This document shows positions 43,628 through 52,861 of a stretch of DNA of 64,000 bases, piece after piece (position 1 is the first letter of the stretch; each line of letters opens with the position of its first letter). Below the pieces are notes generated by a model. That model worked only from the letters and a program-made list of their open reading frames with translations, did no database searches and was not told the DNA's origin. Source of the stretch: Pedobacter yulinensis. GTDB taxonomy: Bacteria > Bacteroidota > Bacteroidia > Sphingobacteriales > Sphingobacteriaceae. The stretch is from assembly GCF_003029735.1 (NCBI RefSeq), contig NZ_KZ686269.1, forward strand, positions 248,001 through 312,000, given 5' to 3'. Both the position numbers and the translations under genes were made by a program.

Positions 43628-45238
43628 TTAATAACCTGGGTTCTGCACCATGTTTTTATTCTGATCAATTTCTACCTGCGGTATGGGCCAGAGCCAATCC
43701 TTGCTGCTGAATTTCCGGCTTTCTACAATGACGGGTTGGTTGGTCTGCGGATTGGTCGCGCCGTACACAACTCCGTTCATTAACTGGTCTGCAATTCGCC
43801 ACCGCCTGATGTCATATAGACGCCGGCCTTCAAAAGCAAGTTCAACCCTGCGCTCGCGCCTGTAAAGCTCGCGCAGTTTTTCCTGGGAGTTGTATTTAGT
43901 GGTATTGATCTCGGGCATTTCGGCGCGCCTGCGTATCTGGTTCAGGCTGGAAGCCACATCCGGGTCTGTCCATTTGCCATCTTCTACCAGGGCCTCGACA
44001 TACATCAGCAGGACATCGGCATAGCGGTACAGCACATAATCCAACCTGCTCCCGTACTGGTTGTAACGGTCGCCGGCATCCAGGTATTTTTTGACCCAGT
44101 AACCTGTTCGGGTCGAATTGGAAGCGCCGAGCCGGTTGGCGTTCGAGGCGGAATTATTGAACGGGTCGAGTACACCGAAATAATCTGCGCCGCGGTAGAG
44201 GATGGTGGCTGACAGCCTCGGGTCGCGGTTGTTGTTAAAGTTCGGATTCAAAATATAGTTTGTCCTTTCCGCATCGCTCAGCTCGGCCAGCGTTAAGCCC
44301 TGTTTGGTTTCATACGAATTGACCAGGGCTGCCGTGGGGCTGAGGTTGGTCGTGCCGCCTGCGCCCGCGGGCGCCAGCCTGCCGTACCCTTCACGCATAC
44401 CGCCGGCTTTAAACAGAATCCTTTCCTTGTTGAGTTGGCCCGCGTAAGTAAACAACTGCTCGTATTTAGGATGCAAAGCGTAAACGCCTTCACCGGCCAG
44501 GGCGATTACCTTTTTGCAGGCCAGTGCCGCTTCAGTGTAACGGCCCGAGTTCAGTAATGCTTCGGCCTGCATCGTGTAACAGGCACCTTTTGTAATGGCC
44601 GCGGGATCGCGTTGACTGGCCGTGGCGGGTAGCTCGGCTGCAGCCAGCTCGAGCTCCGAGACGATAAAATCTACCACTTCTTTCCGCGTACTTTTCGGCA
44701 AGCCGGGATTTGCAGGCTCCATGATATCTCTCATCACCGGTACTTCGCCATAAAGCAACAAGAGGTCCAGGTGGTAATAAGCACGCAGCGCACGGGCCTG
44801 TGCAATATAGTTCGATTTGAGCGACTGCTCGATGTAGGCTTTTGGCGCATATTTTATGAAGCGGTTGGCTGCGCGGATGGCGAAAAAATTATCGCGCCAT
44901 ATAGGCATAATGGCGTTGGTTGGTACGCCGAGTGTCTCCTGCTTCATAGACGGATTGCCGTTGCCCAGTGCAATCGTCGGAATCTCATTGTAAAAATTCG
45001 CGTTCCATACGGCGTCGTCTGTCATCCCGCTGAATGAAATTTTGGTGTTGGCCTGGTATTGGTACGTGCCGCTCGGAAGGGCATCGTAAACGGTAGCCAG
45101 CGCGTTGCGCAGCTGGTCTTCGGTGTTCCAGAAGAGTTCGTCGGTTACGCCGGTTGGATTGTCCTGTTTCAGGAAATTTTTCTGGCAGCCGCTGGCAGCC
45201 AGCAGGCCTACCAGAAAGATGATATAAATATTTTTCAT
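43628..45238 (-). CDS. SusD/RagB-like surface glycan-binding lipoprotein (PUL B)
   Basis: 536 residues, typical SusD size. Lipobox LLAASGCQKNFL; N-terminal helix DELFWNTEDQLRNALATVYDALP; TPR-like core with RALRAYYHLDLLLLYGEVP; YADVLLMYVEALVEDGKW; EGRRLYDIRRW; and the C-terminal DWLWPIPQVEIDQNKNMVQN hallmark. It starts 10 bases after the susC stop, so the two are translated from one message and form a pedestal-lid import complex. Confidence 0.96.
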   Translation of the reverse strand: MKNIYIIFLVGLLAASGCQKNFLKQDNPTGVTDELFWNTEDQLRNALATVYDALPSGTYQYQANTKISFSGMTDDAVWNANFYNEIPTIALGNGNPSMKQETLGVPTNAIMPIWRDNFFAIRAANRFIKYAPKAYIEQSLKSNYIAQARALRAYYHLDLLLLYGEVPVMRDIMEPANPGLPKSTRKEVVDFIVSELELAAAELPATASQRDPAAITKGACYTMQAEALLNSGRYTEAALACKKVIALAGEGVYALHPKYEQLFTYAGQLNKERILFKAGGMREGYGRLAPAGAGGTTNLSPTAALVNSYETKQGLTLAELSDAERTNYILNPNFNNNRDPRLSATILYRGADYFGVLDPFNNSASNANRLGASNSTRTGYWVKKYLDAGDRYNQYGSRLDYVLYRYADVLLMYVEALVEDGKWTDPDVASSLNQIRRRAEMPEINTTKYNSQEKLRELYRRERRVELAFEGRRLYDIRRWRIADQLMNGVVYGATNPQTNQPVIVESRKFSSKDWLWPIPQVEIDQNKNMVQNPGY

Positions 45239-45248
45239 GTTTTGTCTG

Positions 45249-48200
45249 TTAGAATTTGACGTTTAATCCGACGGTATTGATCTGCATGAGGGGATAGGTC
45301 CCCTCGTCGCCCTGTGTCTCAGGGTCAAGCAGCCGGTTTTTACTGAACGTTACGGGGTTTTGCGAATTGACGAATACCCTCAGGCTCGACAGGCCCATCT
45401 TTCTGACGAAATCCTGGCGAAAGTTGTAAGCGAGCTGGATATACCGGATGCGGCAGAAGGCGGCGTTGAACAGCCAGAAGTCAGAGGCCAGCGCGTTGGT
45501 GCCGGCCGTGGGTAAAATTCGTGGCAAACGCGCCGTCGTGTTCGCAGGCGTCCAGTAATCGGTTTGGTAGCGCATGGGCGTGCCACCCGTACTCGTATTG
45601 GTTGTCGCCATCTGGTAGCGGCCTGAATAATAGCCCAGGCTGTTTGTAAACCCATTTAACTGCGTTTCGAGTTCGATTCCCTTGTAGTTAAGCGTCAGGT
45701 TGGCGAAGTAATTGCCCTGAGGTTCTGAATTGCCAAGCAATTCGCGGTCTGCTTCGGTGATCTCGCCATCCTTATTCAGGTCAAGATATTTGATATCACC
45801 CGCTCCCGAGCCGGCCAGCCGGGGAACATTGGCGGCTATATCGGTTTCCTGCAACAAACCGTCGGTCCGGTACAGGTAATAACTGCTGATCGGCTGACCC
45901 TCGGCAATGCGTTTCAAATTGAAGGTGTACGGACCGCCAAGCAATGTCACAACCTTATTTCTGTAATAGGAGAAGCCGCCGCCGGCGCTCAGGTTAAAGT
46001 CGTTGGCAAAGGCATGCGTATAGTTCAGCGCCAGCTCCCAGCCGGTATTTTTCACACTCCCCGAGTTAACCGGAACGGTCAGGCCAAAACCTGACGAAAG
46101 GGGCAGCGCCGGACTCAGCAAAATGTCCTGTGTCGTTTTATCGAACCAGTCTGCGGTGATGTTCAGGTTGTTAAACAGGGTCAGGTCTGCGCCGATATCA
46201 ACCATTTTTACGGTTTCCCAGGTAATGGCCGGATTACCCAGGGTGGTCTGCCGGCCGTTGTTGGCGTCAATTAAACTTTGATACTGATAAAGCTGGGCAT
46301 TTTCATTATTTCCCAGCAAGCCATACGACGCGCGGAGCTTAAACTTCTGAACAAACTTCAAATTTTTTAGGAAATCCTCGTTCCCGATGTTCCAGCCTAT
46401 GGCACCAGAAGGGAAGGCTCCCCATTGTTGACCCGGACCAAACCGCGAAGAACCATCGGTGCGGATCGTACCTTCAATAATGTACCGGTCATTGTACACA
46501 TAGTTGGCTTTCACGAAGTAGGAGGCCAGGTTAACGATATCAAAATTGGTGATGCCCGACGATTCGCGGCTGAAGCCCCCAAGTGCATAGACAGAATGCT
46601 TGTCAAATTCTTTGGTGTATTCCAGGTTAAGGGCGAGATAATTGTAGCTGTTGCGGTTCGTGCTCTGCGTTTTGATTGACGAGTAGGTATACTGCAGTGC
46701 GTTCGTATAATAGTCGATAAAACTGTACACGTCGCGGTTGCTGAGGCTGCCGCCGCTGTTCACCTTGTACAGGTATTGGCCGCGGGCCTTCAGCTCGGGC
46801 GTAATTTTCCAGATCGGTTGAAAATTGATGTTGGCGATGTTGTAATTGTAGCGTGCATAGCCGCCGCGTTCTACCTCGGCAAGGGGGTTCTGCATGTCGC
46901 CGAAGTTCCCGTATGATTGCAGGCCGTCGGCGCGAAGGGGGTATTTCGGTACTATGTTCGGTGGCGTACTGTACACGCCGCGCAACAGCGGGTTGCCAAA
47001 ACCAAACCGGCTTATTTCACTCTGGTTGACACCGTTTTGTAACACCAGGTCGAGCAGCATGGACAGCTGTTTACTCAAGGTTACACCCGTATTGGCCCGG
47101 AACGAGTACCTTGTAAAATCGCGCAGCGGTGTAATGCCGTCCTGGTACAGGTAGTTGCCCGATACGGCAAACCTGGCCAGTTCGTTTCCGCCTGAAACTG
47201 CGAGCGAATGGCTGTGTATCTCCGGGTTTTTCTTAAGAATCAATTCTGACCAGTCTGTGTTCGGATATTTTAGCGGGTCGGTCCCGGCTGCAGTATTGCT
47301 GATGTACTCGTCTGAATACAGTTGCGCCCCGCCGGTATTGATACTGGCTTCGTTGGCGAGCCTCAGGTAAGTGGGGCCATCGACAAACTCGGGAAGAAAG
47401 GATGCCCGCTGGTAGCCCCCGTAGCCATCATACGCAATGACCACCTTTCCCGGGACACCCCGTTTTGTCGTGATCAGGATAACGCCATTGGCCGCTCGTG
47501 CCCCATAAACCGAGGCCGCTGCTGCGTCTTTTAAGACGTTAATCGATTCAACCGTATTCGGGTCCACATCATTGATGTTGAACGGCACGCCGTCTACCAG
47601 GACAAGGGGAGAAGTTGACCCAATGGTCGAGATGCCCCGAATGAGAATATTCGCGCCGTCGCCGCCCGGCAAGCCGCTTCCCTGCCTGACGGTGATGCCC
47701 GTGACACCGCCCTGCAGCGATTGCGAAAGCTGGGTGATCGGCTTGTTGCTTACGTTTGCTTTGATGTTCATCGAACTGAATGAACTGGCCAGGGTCTTGA
47801 CTTTTTGCTCGCCATAGCCTGTTACAACCACTTCATTCATAAGTGTTACTTCTTCTTCCAGCGAAATTGTGATGTTGTTTTTTGGCCCTGTTACTGCATA
47901 TTCGCGGGGTTTGAAGCCGGTAAACGTGACCAGCAGGATTTGGTTACGCCTGACCGGAATTTCAAAATTTCCATTTTCATCGGTACTGGTCCGTACGCTG
48001 GAGCCTTTCAGCGCAACATTTGCCCCGGCCAGGGCATGCGGTGGCTCTGCACTGTCAAACACACGACCCTTCAGGCTGAAAGAGCTGTCTTGTTTGGATG
48101 CGCCGGCTTTGCCGGATACCGGCCTGATGACAATCGTGCGGTCTATAATCCGATAGGTAAAAGGTTGGTTCCTGAATATCTTTTCGAGCGCCTGCTCGGC

Positions 48201-48473
48201 TGATGCATTTTTCAGTTCGACCGTTACGGGCTGCGCGTCTGCAAGCAGCTCGCTGACAAAGAGAAATTCATAACCGGTCTGGCTGTGAAAACTGTCCATT
48301 ACCTTTTTAATGGGGGCATTTTTCATCGAGATGCTGACCTGGGCGTTTACTTCGGCCCTGATTTGCGAGAACACCATAAATACCAGTAGTGTGGTTATCT
48401 TCATGATCAAGATGAGTTTTCGGATGGGGGCATGCGGAACACAGGCCTTGCTGTTCAAAGCATTAAAATTCAT
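45249..48473 (-). CDS. STN-domain SusC-like TonB-dependent transducer/transporter (PUL B)
   Basis: 1074 residues. The long N-terminus MNFNALNSKACVPHAPIRKL plus a second hydrophobic segment is usual for sphingobacterial SusC proteins, so the first ATG is kept. A secretin/TonB short N-terminal (STN) domain (about 45-115: SISMKNAPIKKVMDSFHSQT, IFRNQPFTYRIIDRTIVI) precedes the regulatory-like domain and plug (VVVTGYGEQKVKTLASSFS, ILIRGISTIGSTSPLVLVDG, ARAANGVILITTKRG). The barrel follows. The STN domain contacts a FecR anti-sigma factor, which matches the fecR and sigma genes just upstream, so this protein both imports and signals. Confidence 0.96.
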   Translation of the reverse strand: MNFNALNSKACVPHAPIRKLILIMKITTLLVFMVFSQIRAEVNAQVSISMKNAPIKKVMDSFHSQTGYEFLFVSELLADAQPVTVELKNASAEQALEKIFRNQPFTYRIIDRTIVIRPVSGKAGASKQDSSFSLKGRVFDSAEPPHALAGANVALKGSSVRTSTDENGNFEIPVRRNQILLVTFTGFKPREYAVTGPKNNITISLEEEVTLMNEVVVTGYGEQKVKTLASSFSSMNIKANVSNKPITQLSQSLQGGVTGITVRQGSGLPGGDGANILIRGISTIGSTSPLVLVDGVPFNINDVDPNTVESINVLKDAAAASVYGARAANGVILITTKRGVPGKVVIAYDGYGGYQRASFLPEFVDGPTYLRLANEASINTGGAQLYSDEYISNTAAGTDPLKYPNTDWSELILKKNPEIHSHSLAVSGGNELARFAVSGNYLYQDGITPLRDFTRYSFRANTGVTLSKQLSMLLDLVLQNGVNQSEISRFGFGNPLLRGVYSTPPNIVPKYPLRADGLQSYGNFGDMQNPLAEVERGGYARYNYNIANINFQPIWKITPELKARGQYLYKVNSGGSLSNRDVYSFIDYYTNALQYTYSSIKTQSTNRNSYNYLALNLEYTKEFDKHSVYALGGFSRESSGITNFDIVNLASYFVKANYVYNDRYIIEGTIRTDGSSRFGPGQQWGAFPSGAIGWNIGNEDFLKNLKFVQKFKLRASYGLLGNNENAQLYQYQSLIDANNGRQTTLGNPAITWETVKMVDIGADLTLFNNLNITADWFDKTTQDILLSPALPLSSGFGLTVPVNSGSVKNTGWELALNYTHAFANDFNLSAGGGFSYYRNKVVTLLGGPYTFNLKRIAEGQPISSYYLYRTDGLLQETDIAANVPRLAGSGAGDIKYLDLNKDGEITEADRELLGNSEPQGNYFANLTLNYKGIELETQLNGFTNSLGYYSGRYQMATTNTSTGGTPMRYQTDYWTPANTTARLPRILPTAGTNALASDFWLFNAAFCRIRYIQLAYNFRQDFVRKMGLSSLRVFVNSQNPVTFSKNRLLDPETQGDEGTYPLMQINTVGLNVKF

Positions 48474-48555
48474 ACTTTTGTTTGTTTGGGTTACAATAGA
48501 TTGTTAGCTATGCTGTTGATTTTCAGTCTCAAGCTGGGATGACCCAAACTTTTGA

Positions 48556-48585
48556 AACGTGAAGGTGCTGGAACACCTTCGCGTT
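48556..48585 (-). other. Stem-loop in the fecR-susC intergenic region
   Basis: Arms AACGTGAAGGTG and CACCTTCGCGTT (48556-48567 and 48574-48585) form a 12-bp stem with one mismatch and a 6-base loop. A T-run follows on the + side, while on the - strand used by fecR and susC no T-tail follows. It may partly separate fecR from susC transcription or stabilise the susC mRNA; the role is unproven. Confidence 0.45.
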
Positions 48586-48690
48586 TTTTCTGAAAAAAGC
48601 ATGTTGGCCGCTGCCAACTTCGATACGGGCTTTCTTTATGTTGTCATGGTTAGGGAGTTAGTTGTTTATATTTGGTTAGCGTTGGCTTGG

Positions 48691-49758
48691 TTAGGGATTG
48701 GCTGCACGTACGATAATTTTTCCTGCGGAAAACTCCAGGTGTACAAGGCCTGTTGCCTGGAGCATCTCGAGTACTTTCGAAAGATTTTGTGACCTGGAAA
48801 TGGTTCCCTCCAGGCCACCGTCGGGCACAGGACCACGGTAAACAACATCAACGTCATACCAGCGGCTGACCTTTTGCATCACTGAACGGATGTCTTCGTC
48901 GTGAAAACTGAAATACCCGAGCTTCCAGTCAATGGCTTCCCGGGCATTGACCTCCTTAATTACTGTACCGCCGGGCGATGCGGCGAGTTCCTGCCCCGGG
49001 CTGAGCAGCCGGATCTGGCGGGAATGATACTCTGAAACCTTTATACTGCCCTGCAGCAAGGTGACTTTGCTGGTGCCTTCGTCTCGGTAAGACGAAACGT
49101 TGAAACGGGTACCGAGCACCTCAATCTCCTGCGATGCCGTACGTACGCGAAAAGGCTTCAGTTTGTTGTGCGCGATTTCGAAATAGGCTTCACCCTTTAA
49201 TAAAACCTTGCGCTCTTTGCCGGTAAACCTGGCCGGAAAGGTTAGGGAGGAGTAAGCATTGAGCCAGACCCTGCTGCCATCGGGAAGCTGGAAATGATAC
49301 TGGCCGCCCCGCGGGGTGGCAATGGTCCGGTAGCCTTGAACCGCATCCCCCGGTTTCAGGTCGTCTGTATGCCGGCCGTCTTGTGCGGCATCCAATTCGA
49401 TCCGGTCGCCATTGGCGAGGACCAGCTCAGCGCGTGTTTTTCCCGGCATCACATCGCCGGGCGCCCGCAACCGGTCCTGACCGATGTCAAAACGATAGAC
49501 ACCCAGACCTGCAACCACCACAACCATCGCGGCAACCGCCCATTTGTACCAGGCCGTGGAGCGACCCGGCCTGCGGTTTTTTGCCTGTATCCGGCTCCAA
49601 ATTTCGGCCTCGACAGTTTCATAGTTGTATTCGGGCAGCTCATCGCGCTGTTTTTTTGCATGTTGCAGGTACCAGTCCTCTACGGTTGCGCGTTCCTCTG
49701 CGTTACAGCGGCCTGCACGGTATCTGGCTATGAGTTGTTCTAAATTTTTTTGTTCCAT
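48691..49758 (-). CDS. FecR-family anti-sigma factor (PUL B)
   Basis: 355 residues. A cytosolic N-terminal domain (YRAGRCNAEERATVEDWYLQ), one transmembrane helix (WAVAAMVVVVAGLGVYRF, about 71-88), then the periplasmic FecR domain (TPRGGQYHFQLPDGSRVWLN, FTGKERKVLLKGEAYFEIAH, VLGTRFNVSSYRDEGTSKVT) and a DUF4974-like C-terminal part (YFSFHDEDIRSVMQKVSRWY). It holds the ECF sigma factor inactive until the STN domain of the SusC protein signals ligand transport. It lies 131 bases after the sigma gene. Confidence 0.95.
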   Translation of the reverse strand: MEQKNLEQLIARYRAGRCNAEERATVEDWYLQHAKKQRDELPEYNYETVEAEIWSRIQAKNRRPGRSTAWYKWAVAAMVVVVAGLGVYRFDIGQDRLRAPGDVMPGKTRAELVLANGDRIELDAAQDGRHTDDLKPGDAVQGYRTIATPRGGQYHFQLPDGSRVWLNAYSSLTFPARFTGKERKVLLKGEAYFEIAHNKLKPFRVRTASQEIEVLGTRFNVSSYRDEGTSKVTLLQGSIKVSEYHSRQIRLLSPGQELAASPGGTVIKEVNAREAIDWKLGYFSFHDEDIRSVMQKVSRWYDVDVVYRGPVPDGGLEGTISRSQNLSKVLEMLQATGLVHLEFSAGKIIVRAANP

Positions 49759-49889
49759 GCAGGCGATGGTCTTTGATCTTGGTTATAAAGTAAGACAGGG
49801 AGGTCCGGGCCTGGGAGTACCCCGGATGAAAAAAAAGTCCGGCCTGCCGGATCCCGGCGAACCGCTGCGCACAGATCGGTGCCATCGTA

Positions 49890-50462
49890 TTACAGAAAGG
49901 AGAATAAATGATATAAAGGTCCGAGCCTGAGCCGCAGCACTTTGATGGCTTTTACGATCTGCTTTTTAACCGTTTTGTCTGAAATGTCGAGTTGAGCCGC
50001 AATTTCCTTGTGGCTCAGGTTATCTTTGCGGCTTAATTCAAAAACACAGCGCATTTTCTGTGGCAACCTGGCTATTTCCTGCTCGATGAGCGCAGCCAGC
50101 TCACGCTCCCTTAGCAGGTAGTCGGTCTTGCTTTCGGCAGCACTGATGGGGTGGGGCAGTGTGCTCAGGTGTACTTGCTGTACCCGACCGCGGTCAAAAA
50201 GATTCAGGATTTTGTTGCGTGTCGCGGCATAGAGATAACCGGCAACGTCTGTATTGATCTCGATGGCCGGCACGCGGCTCCACAGCGTCGTGAATACGTC
50301 CTGCACCACATCTTTTGCTTCTTCTTCATTGTGCAGCATTTTTCTGGCATGCTTATACAACAGGTACCAATAACGCTGGTACAGCTCTTTGTATGCGGCC
50401 TGGTCATATCCTTTGATCAGGTTAATCAGTTCACTATCTGTACATGACCGGTAAATTTTCAT
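49890..50462 (-). CDS. ECF-type RNA polymerase sigma factor (PUL B)
   Basis: 190 residues. Region 2: YKELYQRYWYLLYKHARKML followed by EEAKDVVQDVFTTLWSR. Region 4: LPQKMRCVFELSRKDNLSHK then EIAAQLDISDKTVKKQIVKA, the -35-reading HTH. It is the first gene of the PUL B operon and is expected to direct transcription of the susCD-enzyme genes downstream when released by FecR. A perfect leftward -7 box TAGATTTG lies at 50477-50484, only about 15 bases before the start codon. Confidence 0.95.
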   Translation of the reverse strand: MKIYRSCTDSELINLIKGYDQAAYKELYQRYWYLLYKHARKMLHNEEEAKDVVQDVFTTLWSRVPAIEINTDVAGYLYAATRNKILNLFDRGRVQQVHLSTLPHPISAAESKTDYLLRERELAALIEQEIARLPQKMRCVFELSRKDNLSHKEIAAQLDISDKTVKKQIVKAIKVLRLRLGPLYHLFSFL

Positions 50463-50476
50463 CCGCTTGCTCTTAC

Positions 50477-50484
50477 CAAATCTA
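50477..50484 (-). promoter_or_regulatory. -7 promoter box of the sigma factor gene
   Basis: Read leftward, TAGATTTG matches TAnnTTTG exactly. The implied transcription start is within about 8 bases of the ATG at 50462, that is, nearly leaderless. Confidence 0.5.
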
Positions 50485-50714
50485 ATAAAATAAGTAAACC
50501 AAAAGAAGAGGGTCGACCGATGTGGGCATTTTCGTCAGAAGCACAGGCAGCTGCAGTCAGGGAAGACCTACGCCCGCTAACCGATAACACCTCATCTTCA
50601 TGCCGCTGAGGAAAAGCCCCTGCAAGTCAGACCGCTGTCTGCCGGCCTGTACGCCAAGATGCCTGCGCAGGCTGATCAGTAACTGCTTAGTATGGATTTT
50701 CGGCATTGATTGTT

Positions 50715-50722
50715 TAGTTTTG
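50715..50722 (+). promoter_or_regulatory. -7 promoter box of the 50731 gene
   Basis: TAGTTTTG, a perfect TAnnTTTG match, ends 8 bases before the ATG at 50731. The transcript would be leaderless or nearly so. Confidence 0.45.
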
Positions 50723-50730
50723 GTCAATCT

Positions 50731-51303
50731 ATGCGCACACTCAAAGCCAGGCTTTCGGAGAAGTCAGATGCCCAGCTGCTGTACTATATTCAGCATGTGG
50801 ACAAACACACAGAGGAGGCCGTCCGGCTGGCCCACGCAATTCTTCTGGAACGCAGTGCCGTTTTACCGTCCGGCGTAGCCGAATGCATGGAAACTGCTAT
50901 AGCAGAAAGCAACGAAGTAAAGGAGCACGTTGTAGACGATCCCGAGGTCCCACTGTTTTATTCCCAATCAGCCATTTATGCATTTTCAATTTTGTTCTCC
51001 GTGCTTTTCGGCTCATTTATGCTGGCAGCGAACTGCAGGACGGTCGGAAAATCGGGCTGGTTGGTCATCGCCGTGGGCTTATTGTATACGGTCTTTGCGG
51101 GCGCGGCAGTCAACAGCCTGGACCTAAACCCGGGCCTGGGCGGTTCCTTCCTGATCAACGGCCTTGGTGTGGTGCTGATGTACGAGTTCTTCTGGAAACG
51201 CCACATTGGCAAAGAAACGAAATACCGTGCAAAACCGATCTGGAAACCGCTTTGCATCGGCCTTGTGCTGTTTGCGCTGTTGGTCTATCTGTTGACCAGT
51301 TGA
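50731..51303 (+). CDS. Hypothetical membrane protein
   Basis: 190 residues. An N-terminal soluble helical segment (SEKSDAQLLYYIQHVDKHTE, EEAVRLAHAILLERSAVL) is followed by four hydrophobic helices (YAFSILFSVLFGSFMLA, LVIAVGLLYTVFAGAAV, SFLINGLGVVLMYEFFW, LCIGLVLFALLVYLLTS). No family was recognised. A TTG start at 50710 is possible but overlaps the promoter box, so the ATG is used. It is divergent from the sigma gene and its link to PULs B or C is unclear. Confidence 0.65.
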   Translation: MRTLKARLSEKSDAQLLYYIQHVDKHTEEAVRLAHAILLERSAVLPSGVAECMETAIAESNEVKEHVVDDPEVPLFYSQSAIYAFSILFSVLFGSFMLAANCRTVGKSGWLVIAVGLLYTVFAGAAVNSLDLNPGLGGSFLINGLGVVLMYEFFWKRHIGKETKYRAKPIWKPLCIGLVLFALLVYLLTS

Positions 51304-51455
51304 GGGGAACGCTGATGTAAGCCGGGCTTGTGCTGCCCGGAAGACCGCTTCGAAGCTTTTAAACAATGGCCCGGTAACCCGCTTCGGCAGTGGCGCAGGC
51401 CGGGCCGGTTTGGCGCAGCACCCATTCCGCCTGCATGGCAGTCTCCCCGGCCGTC

Positions 51456-51525
51456 ATTTCAGACTATTTTGAACCAATTTCAGGCAAAAACGAACACATT
51501 TGTACGCCGGCCGGTGCTACCTTGC
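51456..51525 (+). promoter_or_regulatory. PUL C promoter element upstream of GH16
   Basis: ATTTCAGAC (51456-51464) and ATTTCAGGC (51477-51485) are direct repeats exactly 21 bp apart, followed by CGAACAC (51491-51497). The 42-base block matches 56908-56949 at 33 of 42 positions. A -7-like TACCTTGC starts 62 bases from the block start, the same offset as TACATTTG in the other copy. It is inferred to be an HTCS binding site plus core promoter. Confidence 0.7.
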
Positions 51526-51545
51526 AGTACCCAAACCACACACAA

Positions 51546-52805
51546 ATGCACGGTTCAAAACTTTTAATCCTGTCCGGCCTGATCCTTGCGCTCGCCGCAC
51601 ACCCCGTTTCAGAAGCAAAGGCTTCGAACGGTTTTCCAAGCCCTGGGGCAAGCAAACTTTTAGCCGTCGCCGACACCTCGGCCCGCAGGATCGCGGCTGC
51701 GGACTGGCGATTGGTGTTTTCAGACGAGTTTAGGTCGGCCGGCAAGTTTAATGCAGGCAGCTGGACCTATTGCGAGCGGGGATCAGCCGCCTGGACCAGG
51801 TACCTCACCTCATCGCCTGATTATGTTTACCAGGCCGGAGGCAACCTGGTGCTGCGTATGGACAATGCCATCATTGCCGGCGATGCAGTTCCTTACCATT
51901 CGGGCGGCATCATGACATCCTCAAAGTTCAGCATCCGTTATGGCAAAATCGAAGTCAGGGCACGCTTCAGCAAAGGCAAGGGTTCGTGGCCGGCCATCTG
52001 GATGATGCCTGAACTGCCAACCGCCTATGGTGGCTGGCCAAACAGTGGCGAAATCGATATCATGGAACATGTGAACAACGAAAATGTCGTGCACCAAACC
52101 ATCCATAACAGCGCGGTAACCAACGAAAAAGGAGCCAGTACTGCTACGCACCAGGCTTCTTACCATGCTGATGATTACAATACATACGGCATTGTCTGGA
52201 ACCCCGGGTCGATTGAATTTTATGTGAATGGCGAACACCAGTATACCTACAAAAAGGAAACTGCAGCGGGTTCGAAACAATGGCCTTTTGACCGGCCGTT
52301 TTATATCATTTTAAACCAGGCCGGCGCTGTGGGCTGGCCGGGACCCGCGAACAATGCAGACCTTCCTTTTGAAATGAAGGTAGACTGGGTCAGGGTGTAC
52401 AAACAGCAGGAACTGCCTAACCCCGGCTTCGAGCAGGCCGGACTGGGGCCCTGGCAGGCTGGAGCGGGTGCAAAGGTCGTCAGGGCGCATGCCCGTAGCG
52501 GAGGTCGCGCGGTTCGCCTGAAGGGCGGGGCTTCCATTTTAGCGCAGACCATCGGCGGGCTTCTGCCCAACACAACCTATACGTTTGGAGGCTATGTCCG
52601 GACCAACACCAGCAGTCCTTCCTTGCTGCTCGGGGTAAAGAACTACGGTGGTTCTCCGGCAGAAACCCCGATAGCGGGCAAAAAGTACCAGCACGGCCTG
52701 GTTACCTTCACGACCGGGGCGCAGCAAACCTCGGCCACCGTTTACATTTCGAAGCCGGAAGCCGGAACGGCTTATGCAGACGATTTTTATCTGAACAAAC
52801 AGTAA
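51546..52805 (+). CDS. GH16 endo-beta-glycanase with C-terminal carbohydrate-binding module (PUL C)
   Basis: An exported enzyme of 419 residues. Signal peptide MHGSKLLILSGLILALAAHP; GH16 domain about 50-285 with catalytic GEIDIMEH (nucleophile Glu169, Asp171, acid/base Glu174), WPAIWMMPELP and the closing MKVDWVRVYKQ. A CBM4/9-like beta-sandwich (290-419; NPGFEQAGLGPWQAGAG, PNTTYTFGGYVRTN) follows. ExDxxE-type GH16 enzymes include laminarinases and endo-acting enzymes on other beta-glycans. The ATG at 51546 is preferred over an open frame to 51390 because the promoter lies between. A sequence element shared with the PUL C susC promoter ties it to that regulon, although it is on the far side of the HTCS gene. 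Confidence 0.9.
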   Translation: MHGSKLLILSGLILALAAHPVSEAKASNGFPSPGASKLLAVADTSARRIAAADWRLVFSDEFRSAGKFNAGSWTYCERGSAAWTRYLTSSPDYVYQAGGNLVLRMDNAIIAGDAVPYHSGGIMTSSKFSIRYGKIEVRARFSKGKGSWPAIWMMPELPTAYGGWPNSGEIDIMEHVNNENVVHQTIHNSAVTNEKGASTATHQASYHADDYNTYGIVWNPGSIEFYVNGEHQYTYKKETAAGSKQWPFDRPFYIILNQAGAVGWPGPANNADLPFEMKVDWVRVYKQQELPNPGFEQAGLGPWQAGAGAKVVRAHARSGGRAVRLKGGASILAQTIGGLLPNTTYTFGGYVRTNTSSPSLLLGVKNYGGSPAETPIAGKKYQHGLVTFTTGAQQTSATVYISKPEAGTAYADDFYLNKQ

Positions 52806-52824
52806 CCTATATCCAAACCACGGT

Positions 52825-52861
52825 AGGGGCTTAGGGATCTATTCCGGCCCCTTCTATTTTT
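52825..52861 (+). terminator. Terminator between convergent GH16 and HTCS genes
   Basis: Stem AGGGGC / GCCCCT (52825-52830 and 52847-52852) with a 16-base loop, followed by T-rich CTATTTTTC (five T at 52857-52861). It is a moderate rightward terminator for GH16; it overlaps the HTCS stop codon region. Confidence 0.5.
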
